Below are positions 1 through 9,022 of a stretch of 9,572 nucleotides of DNA, one piece after another. The notes beneath the pieces were generated by a model that saw nothing but the letters and a program-made list of their open reading frames with translations, ran no database searches and was not told the DNA's origin. Positions within the stretch are counted from its first letter, which is position 1. Every line of letters begins with the position of its first letter. The position numbers and the translations under genes are program-made. Origin of the DNA: an uncultured Candidatus Altimarinota bacterium (GTDB taxonomy: Bacteria > Patescibacteriota > Gracilibacteria > BD1-5 > JAGOOR01); NCBI GenBank assembly GCA_937920005.1, contig CALETF010000036.1, forward strand, positions 1 through 9,572. The letters run 5' to 3'.

Positions 1-590
1 TTAAAAAACTCTCATAATCATATTATAGATTCCAGGAAAATCAGACTCTCTTTCTTCAAATTATCTAGGAAATTCCTCACATCTTTTCTTTTTCTACGTT
101 GGCAATCAATTAAGCTATAACCACTTCACTTTCATGGAATATTATAATGTTCAATTTTTTCTGGATAATGATAACTTGATACAATCTTATTGAAATCTTC
201 ATTAACTTGATCCTCTACAAGAACGAGAATTTGTAATGTAATAAAATCAGCACAAATTTTATCAATTTTAATTTTGAGAAACTTTATACTTTTTGGTAAA
301 TTCATCGCCATTACTCAGGGAAAACTTTCTTTTCCAATTAATGGTAAAAAAGAACCTCAGGTACGATGAATATCACTAAAAATTTTATCCAGATCTCTCT
401 TCCGAAAACCAATTATCATTTCAGGATTTGTAGCATAAATTTCCCCGAGACATTTATAAACCCTGCCAAAATCCTCTCGCATAATAATCTCATTCAATAA
501 AAATCACTCAAGCCTTACAGTAGTTTTCTTCAGAAAAACAGCCTCATTTTCTTTTTGTATTCTTTCTCAATTATAAAATCAATCAATCAT
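1..590 (-). CDS. Hypothetical protein, C-terminus cut by window edge (UGA = Gly)
   Basis: I do not recognise this protein. Reading UGA as Gly, the frame is open from an ATG at 590-588 to the left edge, giving 196 residues and no stop. It begins MIDGFYNGERIQKENE and contains nine in-frame UGA codons (579, 567, 504, 357, 315, 132, 126, 18, 12), the highest UGA share of glycine codons in the window (about 9 of 15). A basic patch QRRKRK lies near residues 164-169. I see no signal peptide, clear membrane segment or catalytic motif. It starts 8 bp after the stop of the HEPN gene on the same strand, so it is probably the next gene of the same operon. No Shine-Dalgarno is visible upstream of the ATG, only A/T-rich sequence, so the start could lie at an internal ATG. 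That it is a gene is well supported by the long open frame; its function is unknown. Confidence 0.78.
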
Positions 591-598
591 AATTATAC

Positions 599-1858
599 TT
601 ATTTATAATTTGCAGTTATGAGCTTTAATAGAAGCCTCTTTGATATAGTCTGCACTAATTCTAAATCATGCTTTGAAACAATTAAAACCCCATTATGTAC
701 TATTCAGTTTCTAATTTTCCAAAGATCTTCAATCGGATTTATGTCTGGAAATAGTAGGTCAAATTTTGCTTTAAGTTCATTTTTGATATTTGATTCGGGG
801 CTTCATAGCATAATCTCTATTGCTTGCCAATAACTCAGAAACTCCTGACTATCAAATCTATATTTCTGTGTTCAAAAGAAATTACTGGCAGTAACCAATT
901 TCGTCTGCCTCAACTTCGTAGAAAGAAGATAAAAATAATCAAAGTTGATATGACAAATATTAGAAACAATAAATTTTGTAAGGTGATCTTCAAAGTACAG
1001 GAGATACAAACCTAATCTGTGTTCTATTCACTTGGTATGGGTAAAGTCTGATGGATTAAATGCTTTATGGCTAGGATAAGTAGACCCTCCTCAAAAAGAT
1101 TTCTCAAAATCATCTAACCTGTAACAGCCACTAATTTCTAATATATTGAGAATAATTTTTAAATCATCTATAGCACTGTAAAATCTATCGAGAATATATC
1201 ATGAATTATATTTTCATTCTATCACGACAAAATCATCCTCTTTTTTAACAGAAATCCTATTATCAATGTTGAGTGATTTTACCTCATCTTTAAATGAATA
1301 GGATATTTTCCACGTAAATGAAACATGAAAATCAGAATATTTCTTACTTACATGTTCGAAGGTTTTCCCAATAACTTCTTCAAAAAATGGGATATGATCT
1401 TCGAATTGATCAAATGATGATGGTTTTTTGTTTTCAGGAACAAAGTTTATGTAATCGCCAAGAATATGGTAATAATCTACATTAATCGCCTCTCTTTCAG
1501 AAAGTAAGAAGTTATAAATTTTACCTAATATTTGCGGAAAAACATTATAAATATCTGCCAATTGTAGGTCAAGATATTGTAATTGAATTTCTTTGGACAA
1601 TTCCTTCAGTGGAATATTTTCTATATATTTTGGCTCTTTCTTAAGACTCTCCCGAGTATCCTCTAATACAACCCACTCCCTTTTACAATAAAAATCCTTT
1701 ATATTATCAAATGAAGTTATCTTTCCATCTAATTTATTTACCTTAAGAAATACTAAAAATTCAGAGAGAATTTTTTTGAGCAACGATGAATTAGGTATTG
1801 ATGTATTCACATTTAATTTGCGTGATGAGTCAACTTCTCCCACATACCAAGAAGCCAC
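599..1858 (-). CDS. HEPN-domain protein (ApeA-like C-terminus), probable ribonuclease
   Basis: With UGA as Gly the frame runs about 419 residues to a TAA at 601-599. The C-terminal part, roughly residues 250-419, is helical. It contains FLSYWQAIEIMLGS, a charged helix, and then EDLWKIRNGIVHNG, with R383-N-G-I-V-H388. This is the Rx4H motif of HEPN nucleases, in the arrangement typical of ApeA-like HEPN domains. Such domains usually cleave RNA in abortive-infection and toxin systems; RNase activity here is inferred. The Gly inside the motif is encoded by UGA (706-704), one of seven UGA codons. The N-terminal 250 residues are not recognised and could sense a trigger or bind a partner. The start is uncertain: GTG at 1858 gives a 46-bp overlap with the MmeI-like gene, while in-frame GTGs at 1843 and 1810 give shorter forms. 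An in-frame TAG at 1873-1871 blocks further extension. The overlap suggests translational coupling to the R-M gene. Confidence 0.77.
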
Positions 1859-4518
1859 TGAACTCGCTCACTATCATTTTTGAAGCCTGACGCGCGATAC
1901 AGCTTATCGACGGCACGATCGAGGTCAGTATGAGCACGGACAAGAGCTGGTGGCATTGTACGAGGATCATATAGGTCAGCCAGTGAACTCTCAGGGAACT
2001 CTAGACGAGCATTGAGAATGGCTTGTGCGAGTTCTTCAATCTTTTTTTTATCTTTTTCGCCCATTTCTGGCCATGGGAAATTATTGTAAACAATATCCTT
2101 TGAATAGCGGTAGTCACTCTTGAGTCGTCCACACGTAGATCGAACCCACGCCACATGCATCATAGAAGTCAGTATGCCGAAGTGGTATAATGTGGCATCT
2201 GGAATAATATGACAGCTATTGTGTGTAATATCATTATTAGTAAAAAATCCTATAGGGATAAATGTACGATTCTCAGATGTTGTACTCGGAATAAGAATGT
2301 AAGTATTTTTTGGTTGACGATTTTCCATAAATAATGTTGGAAAATCAGCAGCTTTCCTCGTTGGCAATTTCGTACTTGCCAGTCGCATTTCTTTCACTTG
2401 TTCTATTCGTTTCATTAATAAAGGCAAATTTCTTAGATCTGAAGGATTCGCTCCTACAAGCCATAAGCACCATCTTTTTTCATTATTGAGAAATTCTTGA
2501 GCACTAATAATCGGTTTTATATATTTTTCACATCATGGTTCTTGTTCTAATAATGAATTTTTTTCATCATCTGTTAAAATTAAATTCCCACCATCAACAG
2601 GCTTATTTCACCAAACCATGTCTGGTACTTTAGATACTGCTTTTGTTCTACTCTCAATGATTATATCTTTCGCATCAACCAGATATGGATTGATATTTTT
2701 TGCCTGGACTTCGTGAGGGTCAGAATTGATACTTTCGTAAACAAAGAGTTTTTTATTATTCACATCAAAACCTGCAAAACCAATCATCACACAATAGACG
2801 GCTGCATTGCCTTTGGCATCATTTGACCACTTAAAGGTCTGGTGAGCAAAATGAATTTTTATATGATAATTTTCTAAGAGTGGTTTCCAGAGGACTGCAA
2901 CTTGCTCTCCTTGTGTAATAGAATTAGTGGAAACAAAAGCTACTTTGATTTTTGTTCCTTGTATATACTCACTTGCAATTCTATACCATGCGGACACGAA
3001 ATCGAGAACGCCAAATCATTTTGTATCGTGAAATATTCTTGCTATGTCAGCTTTTTGCTCAATGCTTTGGTATGTCTGCCCAAGAAATGGAGGATTTCCA
3101 ATAATATAAGAGAGTTTTTCAGGTGCGACAATCGCTTTCCAATCAGTTTGGAGAGCATTGGCATTCACGATAGTTGCACGTTTTTTGAGAGGGAGGCGCA
3201 CAAAATATTCACCGAACTCTTGTGAAACCTCCATATTCATTTGATGATCCATGAGCCACAGCGCAACAGTCGCAATTTGTGATGGAAATTCTTCGATTTC
3301 TATACCATAAAATTGATCCACATTAACTCGGATAAGGTGAGCAACATCAAAGACTTGTTGATTACGATAGATTGCCTTGATGACCATTGTTTCAAGCCGA
3401 CGAAGCTCTCGATAAGTAATGACGAGGAAGTTTCCACAACCACAGGCAGGATCGAGAAATGTCAGTGTCCCAAGTTTCTCGTGATATTTTTCGAGCTTCT
3501 TTTTGTCTTGTTTTACGCTTTCAAATTCTGCTTTGAGGTCATCCAAGAAAAGAGGTCAAATGAGCTTCATAATATTTTTCTCGCTCGTATAGTGAGCACC
3601 GAGATTTCTCCTCGCCTTCTCGTCCATCACAGATTGAAAGAGAGAACCGAAAATCGCAGGAGATATGAGACTCCAATCGAGGCGACAACAATCGACGATG
3701 CTCGCTCGCATGGCTGAATCAAATGACGCAATAGGGAGATTTTCTTCAAAGAGTTTTCCATTTACGTATGGAAATGCATCGAGTGATTCATCAAGATTTG
3801 TCAGCCTCTGTTCTCTGGGTGTATTGAGTGTCTGAAAAAGTGCAGAGAGATGGTAAGGTAAATCAGAGCCATCTTCATTGGTTTTTTGTTCAATATAATC
3901 CTGAAACAGTCTTTTCTCAAAAATAGTCGTATCTTCCGCAAAAAGACAAAAGAGTATTCGTACAAGGTATACTTCGAGTGAATGCCCTGTATAACCGATA
4001 TTCTTAAGAGAATCATGGAGCTTCCCCATAAGGAGAGCTGCTTTGAGGTTTACTGGATCTTCGGGATTGAAAACTCGCTTTTGATAACCCGCAATAAACC
4101 CGAAGAGATCTACTTTCTTTGGAAGTTCTTCAAGTGTAAATTCGTTATGTGCACCAGTTTCCAGATCATAGAGGCGGAAGCGAGCGAAGTCTGACACAAG
4201 AATATATTTTGGGAGATCAGCATCCTTAAGTCCAGGGAAATATTCTTTTGCCTGAGTGAATGCTTTATCAAGGTCTCTTCCACGAGATTTATGCTCGACG
4301 AGAATAATTCACTTCCAGAGGAGGTCAATAAATCATTGTGATTGATCTCACTTTTTCACTGGTTCTTCAAATGTCGCCAATCGTCTGCGAGAAACACCAA
4401 AGATATTGAAAAATCAATCCCAAAAAGACTTTGCTTCAGCATCTTCAGATGTTTCATTTTCCCATTCCTTTGCAAACGTAGTTGCACGAGTGCGTATTTC
4501 ATTCCAAGAGAGAGCCAT
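1813..4518 (-). CDS. MmeI-like Type IIL/IIG restriction-modification enzyme (nuclease + m6A methyltransferase)
   Basis: Single-chain restriction enzyme and DNA adenine methyltransferase of the MmeI/YeeA family (COG1002), 901 residues against 919 for MmeI, so full length. The N-terminal PD-(D/E)XK nuclease shows FIDL with D65, then VEHKSRG with E75 and K77. A helical spacer follows, then LGAHYTSEKNIMKLIG (306 onward), SAM-binding motif I DPACGCGNFL (356-365) and catalytic motif IV NPPF (475-478), typical of N6-adenine methylation. DMVWGNKPVDGG (near 637) opens the target-recognition part, and the chain ends in a C-terminal helical region. Eight UGA codons (4414, 4348, 4333, 4309, 3556, 3016, 2608, 2533) fall where family members carry Gly, as in FGVLD, KLIGPLF and WGNKP. 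The ATG at 4518 follows a promoter-like -10 by 8 nt. Family members protect DNA by methylating one strand and cut about 20 nt from the site; the recognition sequence cannot be read here. UGA use is low (about 8 of 43 Gly) compared with the neighbours, suggesting later acquisition. Confidence 0.94.
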
Positions 4519-4526
4519 ATGCTTCG

Positions 4527-4553
4527 ATTATACCAATTCTGCATGTTTCTCAA
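4527..4553 (-). promoter_or_regulatory. Promoter-like element for the MmeI-like gene, probably leaderless
   Basis: On the minus strand TTGAGA (4553-4548) is followed by a 15-bp spacer and TATAAT (4532-4527). It sits in the 59-bp gap between the helicase stop and the MmeI-like ATG. Only eight bases (CGAAGCAT) separate the -10 from the ATG at 4518, so transcription would start at or next to the start codon, giving a leaderless mRNA. The element matches the one before the helicase gene base for base in TTGAGAAACA, GAAT and TATAATCGA, with the same spacing. The 15-bp spacer is shorter than the usual 17, so the conserved TTGAGAAACA could also be a regulator site. Supported by sequence match only. 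Confidence 0.6.
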
Positions 4554-4577
4554 CGGAAAATACTCGATATCATCGTT

Positions 4578-7500
4578 TTATATTTCTCACTCCTGGATAA
4601 GAAAATCCTTAAGTCTCTCTATCTCTGAATTTAAGTCATTAAACCAGTTGGTACTATAGATTCTATGAAATTTTAATCAGTAGCTCTCGAGGATGCTTTG
4701 CCTGAAGATGTCATTAGCATAGGCGAGGTCAGAACTATGGTACGTGGCACCATCACATTCAATTGCAATTAGGGGCTCTTGAGTCTTTTTTGAAATCAAG
4801 ACTATATCTACCCTGAATCATCCTAATTTATGCTGTAGTTTTATTCTTGATGGTTCTATGAAATCTCATAAATAAGATGCCACCTCTTCTTCGAAAGGTG
4901 ATTCTAGCCACCCTTCAACAAATCCGAGATTATTACCACCATGACCTCATCAGACAATTCTGAGGACATGTTGTCTTAAATCTTCATCGTTATTTTCTAC
5001 AGCTTTACAATATGTGATGTAAGCATGCAATAATCATGCTCAAGATTTTGACTGTCACCCGTATGCCTTAATTTGAGCTTCATAATTACTATAGCCCACC
5101 AAATTACCTGTAACATTTGAATGAGCATCGGGTATAGATGTAACCAGATGTATTTGTTTTTTTGCACGAGTGATCATAACGTTCAAAAATCTATAACCCT
5201 TCTCCTGGTTGATCGGACCATAGTTTTGAATAAATTTTCCATCTGCTTTCTTTCAAAAAGTTGTACTAATTATGATAACATCTCTTTCATCTCACTGGAT
5301 TGTATCTAGGTTTTTTATAAACCATGTTGTATCATCATATCGAAGTAATTTTTGAACAAAATCAGAATCAGGTTCAGTTGTTTTTATTCCATTAATGAGT
5401 TCTCCAATTAGTTTCTTTTGGTACATATTGAAGGTAGCAATACCAATAGATGGCATTTTTCCATCAAAATATGTTTTCATGTAGTTGTCATCCAATATTT
5501 CTCTTAAGATTTCTATGACTTTCAATGCTTCTTTCTCATTCTCGCCTTTATCAAATACGCCTCAAACTTCATAAAATCGTATTGGCTTTTCATTAGATTT
5601 TTCTGGGATAGCATGAAGTTGTCAGTTATAAAAAGCATTGTTTGAAAAATCAATGAGATAAGGATGTTCCGATCGGTAATGTATCTTTAACATATGCGGT
5701 CTAAATCATTTTTTCTCAGAAAAATCTAGTAAAGACTCGCTGTAAGCAAGGGATAGAGTTCTATCAGTATTGTTATAGACAGTATCATCTTCATCATTTT
5801 CTTCGTCTTCGTCATCATTTGAGCCTTCCAAATAGAGATCGCTCGTTGCAAAGAAAGAAGAAGGAGGCATTTGTTGAGCATCTCCACATACTATTTTCTG
5901 TTTTCATCTTATAAATGCTCAAGCAGTTTCTTCTATTCTTAATTGACTTGCTTCATCAAATAATACCAAATCAAATATTCACTCTTTAGCTGGCATAATT
6001 GAAGCACAAACAGAAGGACTTACCAGAACTATCGGAAAAAAATCAGTGAATTGATCAAAATCAGTCTTTATTATTTTTCTGAGTGAATTTCTGCGTTCTC
6101 CAGGCGATCATCTTTTATTATAGAGTGATTTCAATTGAGCTGGATGCTGAAGATGATGAGACTGTCTCTGAAACCATTTTTTCTTTATATTCAATATTTG
6201 TTCTGTGTTTAAATCTTTGAGTAATAATTTGAGTTTCGTTATTTTCTGTTGATCGGCAACTATATCATCGCTATATTCTGATTCTAATACTGATTTAATA
6301 AACCAAACTTCATAGTACAATAGCCATTTTTCTGGAGTTTCTATTTCCAAGAAAACATTAACAATTTTTTTATTTTTTGTGGGTAATTCGGAGTAAAATT
6401 TATTCCAAGATACGTAAGAGCTCAACATGGGCATAAGATTTGTAATCTCTACAATTTTCTTATCTATTTTATCAGAAATTAGTTCAACTCAGGCAAAAGA
6501 TATAGATCATCTTTTTATTGCCACCCCAAAATCTTTGAGATATGTATCAAGAATATCTATTTTTTCTATGACTGAATTATAGATAGCTAAAATATCTGAT
6601 AATTTTAGGTTGATATTTAGATTAGTAACTTCATATTCTTCTGGATTTGCCTTAAGTAGGCTTAGTAGGTCTATGTTATTTTCTTTAGAAAAACATTTCT
6701 ATCATTATTACTATTAATACCAGTTAACTTTTCCATCCCGAATTGAAATCCATCATTTGCCATTTTTATACTCAAATCTCTTATCCTTTTCTCAGTGTCT
6801 TCTTTATCTAATATGATTTGTTTGTAAGTCTTCAGAAATATTCATTTTATATGAATATTGAGGGTATTTGAGAGAGTGATTTGATCATAGTATTTTCCAC
6901 TTTTTGAAATGTTTTCATCTATAAAATCCGATACAGATTGAATTTCATTTAGAATATTTTGTATACTAGAAATTCTTGAGTCATGATCTTCTTTAGCTAG
7001 TGTGAATTTAGTTTTAATATTCTCAAGACTTTTATTAATACCTAAAGAAACGCCTTCAATTTCTCACAAATCATAATCAGTATTATTTTCAGCAGATATA
7101 AGGAAACTTCATAGAAGTTTCTCTAATTTCTTTATTCATACAATCAATTCATCAATAGAGCTATTGGTACTAATCTTTCATGTAACGCTAGTTACTAGTT
7201 CAGAATATTGTTGTAGTTTATTTATATAAAGTGTAAAATTCTCTACATTTTGTGTTAATCACTTGGTAGAATCGAGAGTATACCTAAAAGCTTTATATAT
7301 TTCTTTGTTGTATTGGATCAATAAGTTCAAGGTTGATCTTATTTTGTCAGTGTTTTCTTCTACATTCTTTTTTGTTTGGAGATAATTTCACTCAAAAAGA
7401 GTTTTTTTAAATTTAGAAAGAGCGCTATCTACCATTCATGGTCTATATAAATCAACACTTTGCCCAATTATATCCTTTGTTTCAATAAAATTCTCATACG

Positions 7501-8950
7501 TAAAATTATCGTCAACCTGATCTAATGCCTCTGATATAGCACCAAATTGGCTATCATTCTGCACTTGTTTAGAGCACCTGAGATACAAACCAATGGATTT
7601 TTGCCAATTAAAATCTCAAAATATTTTTTTCTTTTGAATCTCATCAGATTTTTTTATTTCTTTAATGCCATTTTTTACCTTACTTAAAAGCTGAGAATAG
7701 TTTAAGTTACTCGTGAAATAGCTCCATTCCACACCTTCATCACATAACTTCCTAACATAATCGACAACATCTTTTCTGGAACTATGTACATCTTCAATAA
7801 CAACACAAAATTTATCTAATCATAATGCTGTGAGGTTATTTTTAATTACATCTAAAGCTGTTCGTTTCTCACACACAATCATACATTTTTTATCATTATC
7901 CAGAGCGTTGGCGATGATTGCTGTTATGGTGTGACTTTTACCTGTTCCCGGGGGTCACTGAATAATTATACCCTCCGATTCGCCAATTTGTTCCAAAATC
8001 AACTGTTGAGAAGGATCGGTTGCCACACCTCCAAAGCTATGCTCATACTCAAAACTATCATCTCAGATTTTCTCATCCAAACCCATAACAGGTATTGCCT
8101 CAATATCCTTGATAATCTGTTCTTTACTAGAACGAAATAGCCCAAATACACCATTCCAAATAATTGTTTCACTTTTTCAAAGCTCTCTCAAATATTCTGC
8201 AGGATCTGTTGGTATTTCAGAATCAAAACTCTGTACTGGCGTGTTGTTACCTAGTCGAGACAATAAATCTTTAATATAAGTCTCTATTTCGGTCTGATCA
8301 ATGATTCAGTCATCTAAATTTTCTTCTGATAATAATGGGATTTCAAATCATTCGTTATAAGCCAAATATCACCCTAACATCTCATTAATTCCAAGAAACT
8401 CTTCTTCATTTCTTTTTATGTCAAATGTATCTTTGGAAGAACTATTTTTAGACAGCTCAAGCCTCCAAATAAAAAGAGGCGAAAGAATTGGTTTTTCCTC
8501 GCCTACTTCATTTCTAATTTTCTTACAAAGTAGAGGATATCCGATGCTAAAGCTTTTTACACCATGTTCCTGAAATTCATCATACTCATTTGAAATAATA
8601 TAATTGAGCTGTTTAACAAGATCGCCCTGTTGTTTTATAAATTTCAGACTTTCTGTCTTATCTTTTTTGTTATCTATAGATACATCACCGATTTCCTCAA
8701 GTGACATGTTGTCCTCATTTTTTCAAGGTTTTTTACCTAATTTTATTGTAATGGAAAAGGATTTTTTTGATGTAAGATTATGTAAAAAATTTTCTTTAAA
8801 TCAGGGCAAAACAGTATTTATCTCGCTCAGTGAAACTTTCCCCGCAACGGGTCTTCAATTTTTTCACTTAGTATTAGCATTCAGGTGAATGGATCTTCTA
8901 TTTCATACTCGGAGTTTTTTTAACAATAACTGGATAAAATTCTTGTCCAT
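4578..8950 (-). CDS. Superfamily 1 helicase with C-terminal Vsr-like nuclease (COG1112 type), one apparent frameshift
   Basis: ATP-dependent helicase-nuclease of about 1457 residues once a single -1 frameshift near 6691 is corrected. The N-terminus, KKLRVGNRRSIHLNA and then PLFIWRLEL, resembles the DUF4011-type front of this family. Walker A GPPGTGKS is at 332-339, with its first Gly encoded by UGA (7957-7955). A ~650-residue charged, helical and probably coiled-coil insert follows. Next come LVLFDEASQ (Walker B, D999), GDAQQMPPSSFF, an acidic loop NDDEDEENDEDD, HYRSEHPYLIDFSN, QGDERDVI (1219 onward) and LNVMITRAK (1256 onward). The last ~90 residues form a Vsr/MTES_1575-like nuclease: D1382 in FRVDIVLIS, IECDGATYHSS (E1398, D1400) and IYSTNWF. 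About 41 in-frame UGA codons are present, roughly 43% of its glycines. ATG 8950 is preferred to ATG 8707 because the extra 81 residues carry the conserved NRRSIHLNA stretch; an in-frame TAA at 8962-8960 bounds it. Such proteins occur in defence islands. As read, the frame stops at TAG 6673-6671, separating Walker A from Walker B and the nuclease. Confidence 0.9.
6674..6699 (-). other. Apparent -1 frameshift at a T5 run inside the helicase gene
   Basis: The upstream frame (from ATG 8950) reads NSNNDRNVF and then meets TAG at 6673-6671. The downstream frame, which carries Walker B and the nuclease, is closed on its upstream side by a TAG at 6701-6699. The shift must therefore lie between these two stops. 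A run of five T on the minus strand (6693-6689, context AATGTTTTTCTAAAG) sits in the middle. One more T gives NVFSKENNIDLLSLL and joins both halves seamlessly. Possible causes are a homopolymer error in the assembly, a real mutation, or slippage of the TTT codon by one base during translation. No classical X-XXY-YYZ heptamer is present in the zero frame, which argues against efficient programmed frameshifting. Confidence 0.85.
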
Positions 8951-8980
8951 GCTTTTTAATTAAATAAAAGATATGTATCG

Positions 8981-9007
8981 ATTATACGTATTCGGATTGT
9001 TTCTCAA
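8981..9007 (-). promoter_or_regulatory. Promoter-like element for the helicase gene
   Basis: On the minus strand TTGAGA (9007-9002) is followed by a 15-bp spacer and TATAAT (8986-8981), inside the 72-bp gap between the recombinase stop and the helicase ATG at 8950. The layout and much of the sequence repeat the element before the MmeI-like gene: TTGAGAAACA, GAAT and TATAATCGA are identical and equally spaced. By analogy with that copy, transcription would start near 8972 and leave a leader of about 22 nt. That leader is A/T rich and holds no clear Shine-Dalgarno, only AAAAAG just before the ATG. The duplicated layout is the main support. Confidence 0.6.
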
Positions 9008-9022
9008 TCACAAAATAAATCA

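Noticed and set aside
591..610. TATAAT just before the ATG at 590 as a promoter
   Set aside because: It ends one base before the ATG and has no -35 like the other two elements; transcription from it would start inside the gene.
618..1015. Two overlapping plus-strand ORFs of 71 and 63 codons
   Set aside because: They lie antisense within the continuous HEPN gene and have no recognisable product; once UGA is read as Gly the minus frame explains the region.
2902..3717. Plus-strand ORFs of 107 and 134 codons
   Set aside because: Both are antisense to the methyltransferase motifs of the MmeI-like gene (NPPF and DPACGCGNFL), which are clearly real; the products look like random translation.
1813..4518. 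Several separate short minus-strand genes, or a decayed R-M pseudogene
   Set aside because: All internal breaks are UGA, at positions where the family has Gly, and the joined protein matches MmeI in length and domain order.
599..4518. MmeI-like and HEPN proteins as one fusion split by a frameshift
   Set aside because: The MmeI-like chain ends in a normal family C-terminus (LLGMWEKLTHHAN) at a TAA, and the HEPN frame can start at its own GTG.
4519..4577. Rho-independent terminator after the helicase gene
   Set aside because: No GC-rich hairpin followed by a T tract is visible in this gap or in the 8951-9022 gap.
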